Shown here in pieces: positions 50,462-59,562 of a DNA stretch of 64,000 nt (the first letter of the stretch is position 1; every line of letters begins with the position of its first letter). The stretch is from positions 62,001 to 126,000 of the forward strand of contig JACPDG010000038.1 in assembly GCA_016184125.1 (NCBI GenBank). The letters run 5' to 3'. The notes beneath the pieces were generated by a model. The model was given only the letters and a program-made list of their open reading frames with translations. It ran no database searches and was not told where the DNA came from. This DNA comes from Candidatus Rokuibacteriota bacterium (GTDB lineage Bacteria > Methylomirabilota > Methylomirabilia > Rokubacteriales > CSP1-6). The translations under genes were made by a program, and so were the position numbers.

Positions 50462-51796
50462 GTGTACCTGAGCCTTGCGGTCGCCGCGGTCGTGCTCGCG
50501 AGCCTGCCGCTCACCCTGGCCCGGCCGTGGATCGGCATCCTCGTGTGGAGCTGGCTCGGGTACATGAACCCGCACAGGCTCACCTGGGGCTTCGCCTACT
50601 CGGCGCCGTTCGCGCAGATGGTCGCCCTCGCGACCCTCGCCGGGCTCGCGTTCACGAAGGAGCGGGCGCCGCTCCCCAGGACGCGCGAGACCTACCTGCT
50701 CTTCGCGCTGTGGACCGTCTTCGGCGTGTCCACCCTGTTCTCGCTGTACCCGAACGACGCCTGGGTGCAGTTCCAGAAGGTCTCGAAGATCCTCTTCATG
50801 ACGTTCGTGACGCTGCTGCTCTTCCAGGACGCCAAGCGCGTGAAGGTGCTCCTCTGGGTGATCGCGCTCTCGATCGCGTTCTACGGCGTGAAGGGTGGGA
50901 TCTGGGCGATCGCGACGGGCGGGCAGAACCAGGTGCTGGGGCCTCCGGACTCGTTCATCGAGGGCAACACGATGCTCGGCCTGGCCCTCGACATGGTGCT
51001 GCCGATCCTGCTCTTCCTGCGCCGGCAGACGCCGCGGCGCTGGCTCCGGCACGTGATGCTCGCCGCCGCGCTGCTCTGCGCGCTCTCGGCGCTGATGACG
51101 TACTCCCGCGGCGCGTTCATCGGCCTGGCGATCGTCTCCGTGGCCCTGCTCCTGCGCGTCCGCGCGAAGGCGGCGCTGCTGGTCCTTCTCGTGCTCGCGG
51201 TCCTCGTCGCGCCCGCGGTGATCCCGGAGCGGTGGTTCCAGAAGATGGACACGATCAAGACGTACCAGGAGGACGAGTCCGCGATGTCCCGGATCACGGC
51301 CTGGGGCATCTCCTATCAGCTCGCGCTCGAGCGCCCCCTGTTCGGCGGCGGGTTCCGGACGCTGACCTCGGACGTGTGGAGCCGCTTCGTCCCCGGCTAC
51401 ACGCGTGACACCGACGCCCACAGCATCTACTTCCAGGTGCTGGCCGAGCACGGCTTCCTCGGGCTCGGGGTCTTCCTCGCGCTGATCCTGTCGACGCTCG
51501 CGACGCTCAGGCGCGTGAAGCGCCAGACCAAGGGCCACGCGGCGCTCGCGTGGGTGCGCGACTGCGCCCAGATGCTCGAGGTGTCCTTCTACGCCTTCCT
51601 GGTCGCCGGCGCGTTCCTGAGCCTCTCGTACTTCGACCTCTTCTACCACCTCATCGCGATCGCGGTGATCCTCCGCGTGCTGGTCGAGCGGCATCATGCC
51701 GGACCGCCCGCTCCCGCGGGTCCAGCGTCGCTGACCGGCACGGGCCCGTGCGCAGGCGGGCGACCACCGCTGCGTTGCGTCGAGGCCGTTCGATGA
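50462..51796 (+). CDS. O-antigen-ligase-like protein, exosortase A-associated
   Basis: A 444-residue integral membrane protein with about 10-12 helices. The N-terminal segment PWIGILVWSWLGYMNPHRLTW (first 20 shown in part) is diagnostic of the TIGR03097 group, putative O-glycosylation ligase/polymerase of XrtA systems. The large periplasmic loop has the Wzy_C-type region FGGGFRTLTSDVW and DTDAHSIYFQVLAEHGFLG with the functional His. GTG start after GAGGGGG. It strongly marks this locus as XrtA type. Confidence 0.88.
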   Translation: MYLSLAVAAVVLASLPLTLARPWIGILVWSWLGYMNPHRLTWGFAYSAPFAQMVALATLAGLAFTKERAPLPRTRETYLLFALWTVFGVSTLFSLYPNDAWVQFQKVSKILFMTFVTLLLFQDAKRVKVLLWVIALSIAFYGVKGGIWAIATGGQNQVLGPPDSFIEGNTMLGLALDMVLPILLFLRRQTPRRWLRHVMLAAALLCALSALMTYSRGAFIGLAIVSVALLLRVRAKAALLVLLVLAVLVAPAVIPERWFQKMDTIKTYQEDESAMSRITAWGISYQLALERPLFGGGFRTLTSDVWSRFVPGYTRDTDAHSIYFQVLAEHGFLGLGVFLALILSTLATLRRVKRQTKGHAALAWVRDCAQMLEVSFYAFLVAGAFLSLSYFDLFYHLIAIAVILRVLVERHHAGPPAPAGPASLTGTGPCAGGRPPLRCVEAVR

Positions 51797-51811
51797 CGTC
51801 CCGCGGCGCGA

Positions 51812-51915
51812 GGGGTGCCGAACCGAGCGGGAGCCCGAGGAGCGCCGCGGGTTTCCCGCGGCGCTTCCGAGCCGCCAGGGGGGGGCGTGGGGGACCCTTC
51901 TGGGGTCCCCCACTT
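51812..51915 (-). repeat. BHE hairpin repeat, reverse orientation
   Basis: GAGGAGCGCCGCGGGTTTCCCGCGGCGCTTC (hairpin 2 variant), then GGGGGGGCGTG spacer and GTGGGGGACCCTTCTGGGGTCCCCCAC (hairpin 1 variant), 18 bases before the next ATG. Confidence 0.85.
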
Positions 51916-51933
51916 CCCTCGGATCGGTGACCC

Positions 51934-53805
51934 ATGTGTGGGATCGCCGGGATGCTCCGGCAGGACGGCCAGCCGGTCGACGAGGCGGTGCTGCGTCGCA
52001 TGACGGATATGCTCGTCCACCGCGGGCCCGACGGCGAGGGGCTGCACGCCGCCGGACCGGTCGGCATCGGGCATCGCCGTCTCGCGATCATCGACGTCTC
52101 CGGGGGCGCGCAGCCCATGGTCTCGAACGACGGCGCCACGTGGCTGACGTTCAACGGCGAGATCTACAACTACCGGGAGCTCAGACACGAGCTCATGGCC
52201 AGCGGAGCGACGTTCCACACGCGCTCGGACACCGAGGTCATCCTGCGCGGCTACGAAGCGTGGGGCATCGCGGTGATCCCGCGGCTGCGCGGCATGTTCG
52301 CCTTCGCCATCTGGGACGCTCGCCGCCGGCGCATGCTCCTGGCCCGCGATCGGCTCGGGATCAAGCCGCTCGTCTACGCCTGGGACGGCCGCTGCCTGCG
52401 CTTCGCGTCCGAGCTGAAGGCCATCGTGGCGGACCCCGACGTGCCGCGTGACCTCGACTGGGCGGCGCTCCGGGACTACTTCACGTATCACTGCGTCCCC
52501 GGTCCCCGCACGATCTTCCGTGGCATCGAGAAGCTTCCGCCCGCCTCGTACCTGCTGTGCTCCCTGGACGGTGGTGAGCCGTACGTCCGGCGCTACTGGC
52601 ACCTGCCGATGGCGCCCGACCAGTCGATCAGCGAGGACGGATGGTCCGAGCGCCTGCGCCACGTGCTCGACGAGACGGTGCGCCTGCACATGGTCAGCGA
52701 CGTGCCGCTCGGCGCGTTCCTGAGTGGCGGCATCGACTCGAGCGCGGTCGTCGCATGGATGGCGCGGAACTCGTCGCGTCCGGTGAAGACGTTCTCGATC
52801 GGGTTCGAGGAGGCCGACTTCGACGAGCTCGCGTACGCGCGCCTCGTCGCACGCCGCTACGGCACGGAGCACGTCGAGCTCGTGATCAAGCCCAGGGTCG
52901 TGGAGGTGCTCCCGCGCCTCGCCTGGCACTTCGACGAGCCGTTCGCCGACGCGTCCGCGGTCCCGACCTACTGCGTCTCGCAGATCACGCGCGAGCACGT
53001 GACGGTCGCCCTGTCCGGTGACGGCGGAGACGAGAGCTTCGCCGGGTACCGCCGCTACGCCGATGCCCTCCGGCTCGCCGAGCGCGCGGACGCGCTGCCG
53101 GTGGCCCTCGCGAAGCCGCTCGCGCGTGCCGCCGCCGCGTGCCTGCCGCACGGCGCTCCCGGCCGCGGCCTCCTGGAGATGTTCACGATGCCGCCGCTCG
53201 AGCGCTACCACCGGATGATGACCTTCGGGACGGACGCGACCGTCGCACGCCTGCTGACCCCGGCCGCGCACGAGCAGCTGGCGGCGCAGCCGATCGCGGA
53301 CGGATTCGCGCGCCTCGCCGCCGACGCCCGCACGCCGGGCTACCTCTCGACGCTCCAGTACATCGACCTGCACCACTACCTGCCCGAGGACATCCTGACG
53401 AAGGTCGATCGCACGAGCATGGCCGTGTCGCTCGAGGCGCGCGTTCCCCTGCTCGACCACGTCCTCGTCGAGCTCGCCGCGAGGATGCCCGAGTCGCTCA
53501 AGCTGCGCGCCGGGCACGGCAAGTACATCCTCAAGCGCGTCATGGAGCACGCGCTGCCCCGTGAGGTGCTCACGCGATCGAAGATGGGCTTCGGGGTCCC
53601 GCTCGGCCGGTGGTTCCGCACCGAGCTCAAGGAGTTCGCCATGGACATCCTCACGGCGCGGCGCGCGCGCGAGCGCGGCATCGTCAGCCCGGACGCCGTC
53701 ACCGGCCTGCTGAACACGCACCTTCGCGGGATGCGCGACCGCTCGCCGCAGCTCTGGGCGCTCATCTGCTTCGAGCTGTGGTGCCGGGCATGGGCCGACC
53801 GGTGA
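51934..53805 (+). CDS. asnB: Asparagine synthase (glutamine-hydrolysing), copy 2
   Basis: A 623-residue enzyme with Cys2 (MCGIAGMLR), FNGEIYNYRELRHEL, RDRLGIKPLVYAW and P-loop FLSGGIDSSAVVAWM, followed by VALSGDGGDESFAGY. Complete. Its close similarity to the copy at 55196 suggests duplication. Probable role is amidation within EPS synthesis. Stop overlaps the next ATG by one base. Confidence 0.92.
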   Translation: MCGIAGMLRQDGQPVDEAVLRRMTDMLVHRGPDGEGLHAAGPVGIGHRRLAIIDVSGGAQPMVSNDGATWLTFNGEIYNYRELRHELMASGATFHTRSDTEVILRGYEAWGIAVIPRLRGMFAFAIWDARRRRMLLARDRLGIKPLVYAWDGRCLRFASELKAIVADPDVPRDLDWAALRDYFTYHCVPGPRTIFRGIEKLPPASYLLCSLDGGEPYVRRYWHLPMAPDQSISEDGWSERLRHVLDETVRLHMVSDVPLGAFLSGGIDSSAVVAWMARNSSRPVKTFSIGFEEADFDELAYARLVARRYGTEHVELVIKPRVVEVLPRLAWHFDEPFADASAVPTYCVSQITREHVTVALSGDGGDESFAGYRRYADALRLAERADALPVALAKPLARAAAACLPHGAPGRGLLEMFTMPPLERYHRMMTFGTDATVARLLTPAAHEQLAAQPIADGFARLAADARTPGYLSTLQYIDLHHYLPEDILTKVDRTSMAVSLEARVPLLDHVLVELAARMPESLKLRAGHGKYILKRVMEHALPREVLTRSKMGFGVPLGRWFRTELKEFAMDILTARRARERGIVSPDAVTGLLNTHLRGMRDRSPQLWALICFELWCRAWADR

Positions 53806-55193
53806 TGCCGGGCCGGACCGGCACGCGGGTCCTCCGCGTCGTCCACGTGCTGCACTCGCTCGAGGTCGGCGGCACCGAGAACGGCACGGTGAACGTCATC
53901 AACGGATTGCGCGAGGGATTCCAACACACCGTCGTGACGATGACGCGGTCCGGAGTCCTCGCTCGCCGCCTGGCGCCCGGCACCGAGGTCCACTGCCTCG
54001 GCAAGCGTCCCGCGCTCGACCTCGCCGCCACGGTGCGACTCGCGCGTCTGCTCAGGCGGCTCCGGCCCGACATCGTCCACTCGCGGAACTGGGCGGCGTT
54101 CGACGGCGTGCTCGCCGCCAGGCTCGCGAGGGTCCCCATCGTCGTGCACGGCGAGCATGGCCGGGGCGCGGACGATCCCCGCGGGACACACCCGCGCAGG
54201 AACCGCCTGCGACGCATGTTCGCCCCGTGGGTCGACCGCTTCGTCGCGGTCTCCGGCGATCTGACGCGCTGGCTGGTCGAGACCGTCAGGATCCCCGCGC
54301 CGAAGGTGCTCACGATCATGAACGGCGTCGACATGCATCGGTTCGGCCCGCACGGCCGCCGAACCGGCCGGCGGGCGCTCGGCGTGCCGGACGGATGGGT
54401 CGTTCTCGGCAGTGTCGGCCGGCTGGATCCCGTCAAGGACCACGGAACCCTGCTGGAGGCGTTCGCAAAGCTGTCCCACGTCCATCCGGCGACGTTCCTC
54501 GTGCTGGTCGGCGATGGTCCCTGTCGTCCGGCGCTCGAGGCGAGGGTCCACGACCTCGGCATCGCCTCCCGCGTGCGGCTCGCCGGGGAGCGCCAGGACG
54601 TCGCCGCCCTGCTTCCGGCGATGGACGTCTACGTGTTGCCGTCGATCGCCGAGGGGATCTCCAACACCATCCTCGAGGCGATGGCCGCCGCCCTGCCCGT
54701 CGTCGCGACGCGCACGGGCGGCAACCCGGAGCTGGTCGCGGATGGTGTGACCGGCAGTCTCGTGCCGGTGCAGGACGCCTGCGCGCTCCGGACGACACTC
54801 GAGGCGTACGTGGCCGATGCCGATCTACGCACCGCGCGCGGGAGCGCCGGCCACCGGCGCGTGCAGGAGCACTTCAGCCTCGACCGCATGCGCGCGCGCT
54901 ACCGGTCGCTCTACGAGGAGCTCGCATCCCCCGCGGCGACCGCCGACCGGGCCGATGCCGCGCTCGCGGTGGAGGCGACGAGAAAGCCGTCGGAGACACC
55001 CGTGACACCGACAGGGACCAACCGGATCGACGACAGGCGGATGTTCCCAGGTCCGAGCGCCGGCACCGGTCCGGCCGCGGACCGCTTTGCCGGCGCAATC
55101 GATCCTGGGGGGAGGTTTCGGCCGGGGGAGTTCCGAGGGGGGCGTAGCCCCCTTCGTTCGGAGGGGGGCGAAGCCCCCCTCCGAGGACTCTAG
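53805..55193 (+). CDS. Glycosyltransferase, TIGR03088-like, with repeat-encoded tail
   Basis: A GT-B enzyme with VVHVLHSLEVGGTENGTVNV, HCLGKRPALDLAATVRL, HSRNWAAFDGVLAARLARV, VHGEHGRGADD and IMNGVDMHRFG, fitting the PEP-CTERM/XrtA GT group TIGR03088. Native sequence ends near residue 400. The rest (including IDPGGRFRPGEFRGGRSPL) is translated type-2 repeat and stops two bases before the next ATG. Confidence 0.88.
   Translation: MPGRTGTRVLRVVHVLHSLEVGGTENGTVNVINGLREGFQHTVVTMTRSGVLARRLAPGTEVHCLGKRPALDLAATVRLARLLRRLRPDIVHSRNWAAFDGVLAARLARVPIVVHGEHGRGADDPRGTHPRRNRLRRMFAPWVDRFVAVSGDLTRWLVETVRIPAPKVLTIMNGVDMHRFGPHGRRTGRRALGVPDGWVVLGSVGRLDPVKDHGTLLEAFAKLSHVHPATFLVLVGDGPCRPALEARVHDLGIASRVRLAGERQDVAALLPAMDVYVLPSIAEGISNTILEAMAAALPVVATRTGGNPELVADGVTGSLVPVQDACALRTTLEAYVADADLRTARGSAGHRRVQEHFSLDRMRARYRSLYEELASPAATADRADAALAVEATRKPSETPVTPTGTNRIDDRRMFPGPSAGTGPAADRFAGAIDPGGRFRPGEFRGGRSPLRSEGGEAPLRGL
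54985..55192 (+). repeat. Type-2 repeat at glycosyltransferase/asnB junction
   Basis: Contains AAGCCGTCGGAGAC, the GCTTTGCCGGCGCAATCGATCC block, GGGGGGAGGTTTCGG, and GGGGGGC-GAA-GCCCCCC and GGGGGGCGTAGCCCCC stems. A near copy is at about 58080-58225. Confidence 0.8.
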
Positions 55194-55195
55194 CG

Positions 55196-57112
55196 ATGTG
55201 TGGCATCGCAGGGATCGTCCACGCGGACCCGGCGTACCCGATCGACGGGGGGCTCCTCGCCCGCATCACCGGGGTGATGCGTCACCGCGGCCCCGACGCC
55301 CAGGGGCTTCACGTGTGGCGGGGCGCAGGCTTCGGCCACCGGCGCCTGTCGATCATCGACCTGTCGACGGGCGACCAGCCGGTCTTCAACGAGGACCGCA
55401 CCGTCGCCGTCGTCCTGAACGGCGAGATCTACAACTTCCGCGAGCTCCGCGCCGAGCTCACCGCGCGCGGCCACCGGTTCCGGACGCGCTCGGACACCGA
55501 GGCCATCGTGCACGCCTGGGAGGAGTACGGCGACGCGTGCGTGGAGAGGCTGCGCGGCATGTTCGCGTTCGCGCTCTGGGACAACCGGACGCGCACGCTC
55601 TTGCTGGCCCGTGACCGCGTCGGCAAGAAGCCGCTCTACTACGCGGCCGACGGCGAGCGCCTCCTGTTCGCGTCGGAGCTGAAGGCGCTCCTGCACGACC
55701 CATCGCTCAAGCGCTCGGTCGACGTCGAGGCCCTGGACGACTTCATCAGCTTCGGCGCCGTGCAGGCGCCGGCGACGATCTACGAGTCGGTCCGGCAGCT
55801 TCCGCCGGCGCACGCGCTCGTCTGGCACGGGGGACGGCAGCACGTCCGCGAGTACTGGGACGTGCCGCTCATGGAGGCGCGGGCGGCGAAGGAGAAGAGC
55901 GAGGCGCGCTGCCTGGACGAGCTGGAAGCGCTCCTCGACGACGCGATCCGCGTGCGGCTCGTCAGCGACGTGCCGCTCGGCGGCTTCCTCTCCGGCGGCA
56001 TCGACTCGAGCGCGGTCGTGCTCGGCATGGCGCGGGTCTCCGGCCAGCCGCCGCTCACCACGAGCGTCGGCTTCACGGAGCGGGCGTTCAGCGAGCTCGA
56101 GCACGCCCGGACGGTGGCGCGCGCGAGCGGCAGCGACCACCACGAGATCGTCGTGCGGCCCAAGGCCGCCGAGGTCCTCCCCCGGCTCGTCTGGCACCTC
56201 GACGAACCATTCGCCGATTCCTCTGCACTCCCGACGTACTACCTGGCCCGGGCCGCACGCGAGCGCGTGACCGTCGCGCTGTCGGGCGACGGAGGTGACG
56301 AGACCTTCGCGGGGTACCAGCGCCGGTACGGGTTCAACCGGTGGGAGACGCGGGTTCGCGGCTGGCTCCCGCCGGCGCTCCGGATCGGCGTGTTCGGGTG
56401 GCTCGGCCGCGTGTACCCGGCCGCTCCGCGTCTGCCGCGCCCCCTGCGCGCGCGCCGCGTGTTCCAGAACCTCGCCACGACGTTCGAGCGCGCGTACTTC
56501 GCGGATCTCTCGGTGTTCCGCGACGACGAGAAGCCGTCGCTGCTGGCACCGGAGCTCGCCAGCCGGCTCGCGGGCCGGCATCCCTTCGACGCGTTCGCGC
56601 GCCACTTCGACCGCGCGCGGGCGCTCGATCCCCTGGACCGGCTCCTCTACGTCGACCTCAAGACCTGGCTGGCCAACGACATCCTCGTGAAGGTCGATCG
56701 GATGAGCATGGCGAGCTCGCTCGAGGTCCGTTCCCCGCTGCTCGACCACACGCTGATCGAGTTCGCGGCCACCGTTCCGCCCGACCTCAAGTACCGCGGC
56801 CGCACGTCGAAGTACCTGCTCAAGCGCCACCTCGAGCGCCGGCTTCCCGCCGAGGTCGTCCACCGGCGCAAGCAAGGGTTCGAGATCCCGCTCGCCGCCT
56901 GGCTGCGCGGCGAGCTGCGTCCGCTCGCGGAGGACGTGCTCCTCGCCCCGCGGTCGCTCGGTCGCGGATACATCAGGCCGGAGCGGACGCGCGCGCTGTG
57001 GGACGAGCACCAGCAGGGCGCCGATCGATCCCGCCAGCTCTGGGCGCTCCTCGTCCTCGAGCTGTGGCAGCGCACGTTCGTCGACCAGCCGACCCCGGAG
57101 CCGCTCGCATGA
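55196..57112 (+). CDS. XrtA-type asparagine-synthase amidotransferase
   Basis: A 638-residue protein with Cys2 (MCGIAGIVH), LNGEIYNFRELRAEL, RDRVGKKPLYYA and P-loop FLSGGIDSSAVVLGM; C-terminal RRKQGFEIPLAAWLRGEL. The layout fits the exosortase A-associated amidotransferase (TIGR03108). In XrtA loci it follows the TIGR03088 glycosyltransferase, as here. Complete; overlaps the next gene by 4 bases. Confidence 0.9.
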   Translation: MCGIAGIVHADPAYPIDGGLLARITGVMRHRGPDAQGLHVWRGAGFGHRRLSIIDLSTGDQPVFNEDRTVAVVLNGEIYNFRELRAELTARGHRFRTRSDTEAIVHAWEEYGDACVERLRGMFAFALWDNRTRTLLLARDRVGKKPLYYAADGERLLFASELKALLHDPSLKRSVDVEALDDFISFGAVQAPATIYESVRQLPPAHALVWHGGRQHVREYWDVPLMEARAAKEKSEARCLDELEALLDDAIRVRLVSDVPLGGFLSGGIDSSAVVLGMARVSGQPPLTTSVGFTERAFSELEHARTVARASGSDHHEIVVRPKAAEVLPRLVWHLDEPFADSSALPTYYLARAARERVTVALSGDGGDETFAGYQRRYGFNRWETRVRGWLPPALRIGVFGWLGRVYPAAPRLPRPLRARRVFQNLATTFERAYFADLSVFRDDEKPSLLAPELASRLAGRHPFDAFARHFDRARALDPLDRLLYVDLKTWLANDILVKVDRMSMASSLEVRSPLLDHTLIEFAATVPPDLKYRGRTSKYLLKRHLERRLPAEVVHRRKQGFEIPLAAWLRGELRPLAEDVLLAPRSLGRGYIRPERTRALWDEHQQGADRSRQLWALLVLELWQRTFVDQPTPEPLA

Positions 57113-57987
57113 ACGTCACGTTCGACGCCGAGTGGCGCGCACGGTTCGAGCGCTTCGCGACGAGGCAAACGGACGAGGCCGGGGTGTCCGGCTGGTCGGA
57201 GTGCGGGTTGCGGCGCCGGAGCCGGACCTTCGAGCGCCTGCTCGACGAGCTCGAGCTTCCCGCGGCGGCGCGGGTGCTCGACGTCGGGTGCGGCGCCGGC
57301 ACCTACGTCCGCTTGCTCGCCGGCCGCGGCCACCGCGCCCTCGGCCTCGATTACTCGCTGCCGAGCCTCCGGCGGGCGCTCGACGCGGACGGGGACGCTC
57401 GCGGGCGATATCTCGCGGCCGACGCCTACACCCTGCCGTTCCCCGGCGGCACGTTCGACCTCGTCGTCTCGATCGGTGTGCTCCAGGCGCTGGCGACGCC
57501 GGACCGCGCGCTCGCAGAGCTCGCGCGCGTCGTCAAGCCGGGCGGCGTCCTCGTCGTCGAGGCGCTGAACGCGTCGGCGGCGACGGCTCGCGCGCAGCGC
57601 TGGGTCGAGCGTCTGCGGCGGCGGCCGCCGCGCGTCCGCGCCTACGCGCCGTTCGCCGTTCAGCGCTGGCTGGTACGGCTCGGCCTTCGCGTGGAGCGGC
57701 GCGTCCCGATCTTCCTTCCCCCGCGCAACGCCCCGCGCCTCGAGCGGCTGTTCGACACGAGCGCGCTCGCGCGCGTCATGGCGGCGCAACCGGCGGTGCT
57801 GTTCACCGCACACACATTCCTGTTCGTCGCTGTAATGGGGGGCCCCGACATGGCCCGTCCGAGGGAAGTGGGGGCCCCGATATGGCCCCCACGCCCCCCG
57901 CGCTCGGAAGCCCCCCGGGGGGGTGCGAGGACGCACCCGTGGACGCGGGGCGCTCCTCGGGTTCCCTTGGCGGTCTGGAGGCCCTGA
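57109..57987 (+). CDS. SAM-dependent methyltransferase with repeat-encoded tail
   Basis: A class I methyltransferase: VLDVGCGAGTYVRLLAGRG, LAADAYTLPFPGGTFDLVVS, LARVVKPGGVLVVEALN. The native protein ends near residue 240 (AHTFLFVAV). The remaining 50 or so residues (MGGPDMARPREVGAPIW...) are translated repeat. ATG overlaps the amidotransferase stop. Substrate unknown. Confidence 0.83.
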   Translation: MNVTFDAEWRARFERFATRQTDEAGVSGWSECGLRRRSRTFERLLDELELPAAARVLDVGCGAGTYVRLLAGRGHRALGLDYSLPSLRRALDADGDARGRYLAADAYTLPFPGGTFDLVVSIGVLQALATPDRALAELARVVKPGGVLVVEALNASAATARAQRWVERLRRRPPRVRAYAPFAVQRWLVRLGLRVERRVPIFLPPRNAPRLERLFDTSALARVMAAQPAVLFTAHTFLFVAVMGGPDMARPREVGAPIWPPRPPRSEAPRGGARTHPWTRGAPRVPLAVWRP

Positions 57988-58065
57988 CTGTGCGAGCAGC
58001 TCCACACGCTCCGATTCCCGGGGTGCGCGGACGCCCCCCGGCGACCCGGGACGCTCCGCGATGAG
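57836..58065 (+). repeat. BHE repeat cluster
   Basis: Two hairpin 1 units (GGGGGGCCCCGACATGGC and GGGGGCCCCGATATGGCCCCC), arms GGAAGCCCCCCGGGG...GGGGCGCTCC with inner GGTGCG-AGGA-CGCACC stem, and further degenerate pieces to the next repeat. The 57988-58245 gap has nothing else but repeats and a Shine-Dalgarno. Confidence 0.75.
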
Positions 58066-58074
58066 TGAGCAGAT

Positions 58075-58228
58075 CTCTAGAAGGCCGTCGGAGAAACCGG
58101 TGACACCAACAAGGACCGACGAGATCGACTGCAGGCCAATGTTCCCCGATCCGAGCGCCGGCTTTGCCGGCGCAATCGATCCTGGGGGGAGGTTTCGGAA
58201 GGGGGGCGAAGCCCCCCTCCGAGTGTTC
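58075..58228 (+). repeat. Type-2 repeat upstream of the AlgD-like gene
   Basis: Near copy of 54985-55190: AAGGCCGTCGGAGAAACC, GAGCGCCGGCTTTGCCGGCGC, AATCGATCCTGGGGGGAGG, GGGGGGC-GAA-GCCCCCC. Followed by AGGAGGG before the next ATG. Confidence 0.8.
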
Positions 58229-58245
58229 TTAGGAGGGATCGCGTG

Positions 58246-59562
58246 ATGCACATCAGCGTCTTCGGTATGGGCTACGTCGGATGTGTCACGGCCGCCTGCC
58301 TGGCGGAGTCGGGCCACCGGATCCGGGGGGTGGACGTCAATCCGGCCAAGGTGGACGCGATCGCGGCCGGCGAGAGCCCGATCCTCGAGGAGGGGATCGC
58401 CGACATGACGCGCCGCGCCGTGGACGCCGGCACGCTGTCCACCACGCTCGATGCGGTGGAGGCGGTCCACGCGACCGACGTCAGCCTGATCTGCGTCGGG
58501 ACGCCCAGCCTCCCCGGCGGGCGGCTGGACCTCTCGGCCGTCATCGCGGCGACCCGCCAGATCGGGCACGCGCTCGCGACGAAGGTGGGCCACCACCACG
58601 TCGTCTTCCGCAGCACGATGCTGCCCGGCACCGTTCGCGACGTCCTGATCCCGGCCCTCGAGGAGGCGTCGGGCAAGGTGGCGCACCGCGACTTCGACGT
58701 CTGCATGCACCCCGAGTTCCTTCGTGAGGGGAGTTCGGTCAAGGACTTCTACCAGCCGCCGTTCATCGTCATCGGCGCCGAGACCGCGCGCGGCGGCGAG
58801 GAAGTGGCGCGCATGTACGACGGCGTGACGAGCGCGCCGATCGCCCGGACGACGTACGAGGTCGCCGAGATGCTCAAGTACGCATGCAACACCTTCCACG
58901 CGCTCAAGGTCGCGTACGCGAACGAGATCGGCGCGGTCGCGAAGCGGCTCGGGGTCGACAGCCACCGCGTGATGGAGCTCTTCAGCCTCGACACGAAGCT
59001 GAACATCTCTCCGGCCTACCTGAAGCCCGGCTTCGCCTTCGGCGGGCCCTGCCTGCCGAAGGACCTCAAGGCGCTGGTCCACCGGGCCAACGAGGTCGAC
59101 GTGACGACGCCGGTGCTCGCGTCGATCCTCGAGAGCAACCGGATGCATCTCGAGCGCGCGGTCGACACGATCCTCGAGACCGGTGAGCCGCGCGTCGCGG
59201 TCATCGGGCTGTCCTTCAAGCCCGGCACGGACGACCTCCGCGACAGCCCGATCGTCACGCTGATCGAGACGCTCATCGGCAAGGGGCGCCGCGTGACCAT
59301 CTACGACCCGGACGTGCTCCTCGACCGGATCTTCGGCGCCAACCGCCGCTACATCGAACAGGAGATCCCGCACATCTCGGCGCTGATGGGCCCGGATCTG
59401 GATACGGTCCTCCGCGACTCGAAGCTCATCGTGGTGTGCAAGGCGATCCCGGGGCTCCGCGACGTCCTCGCGCCCCATCTCGGCGACAAGCGCATCTTCG
59501 ACCTCGTGCGGCTGGCCCCCGGCCTGCTCGGCGTCCCGGGCTACGACGGGATCTGCTGGTGA
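58246..59562 (+). CDS. GDP-mannose 6-dehydrogenase-like nucleotide-sugar dehydrogenase
   Basis: A 438-residue protein strongly resembling AlgD in layout: FGMGYVGCVTAACLAESGH, SLICVGTPSLPGGRLDL, FRSTMLPGTVRDV, PEFLREGSSVKDFY, catalytic Cys in FAFGGPCLPKDLKAL, and terminal GICW as in AlgD. Likely makes GDP-mannuronate (UDP-glucose also possible). ATG 58246 follows AGGAGGG. Second uronate-forming enzyme of the locus. Confidence 0.87.
   Translation: MHISVFGMGYVGCVTAACLAESGHRIRGVDVNPAKVDAIAAGESPILEEGIADMTRRAVDAGTLSTTLDAVEAVHATDVSLICVGTPSLPGGRLDLSAVIAATRQIGHALATKVGHHHVVFRSTMLPGTVRDVLIPALEEASGKVAHRDFDVCMHPEFLREGSSVKDFYQPPFIVIGAETARGGEEVARMYDGVTSAPIARTTYEVAEMLKYACNTFHALKVAYANEIGAVAKRLGVDSHRVMELFSLDTKLNISPAYLKPGFAFGGPCLPKDLKALVHRANEVDVTTPVLASILESNRMHLERAVDTILETGEPRVAVIGLSFKPGTDDLRDSPIVTLIETLIGKGRRVTIYDPDVLLDRIFGANRRYIEQEIPHISALMGPDLDTVLRDSKLIVVCKAIPGLRDVLAPHLGDKRIFDLVRLAPGLLGVPGYDGICW

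Noticed and set aside
44319-51796. Exosortase among the multi-helix proteins
   Set aside because: The two polytopic proteins here fit flippase and O-antigen-ligase patterns; no exosortase Cys/Arg/His pattern was seen.
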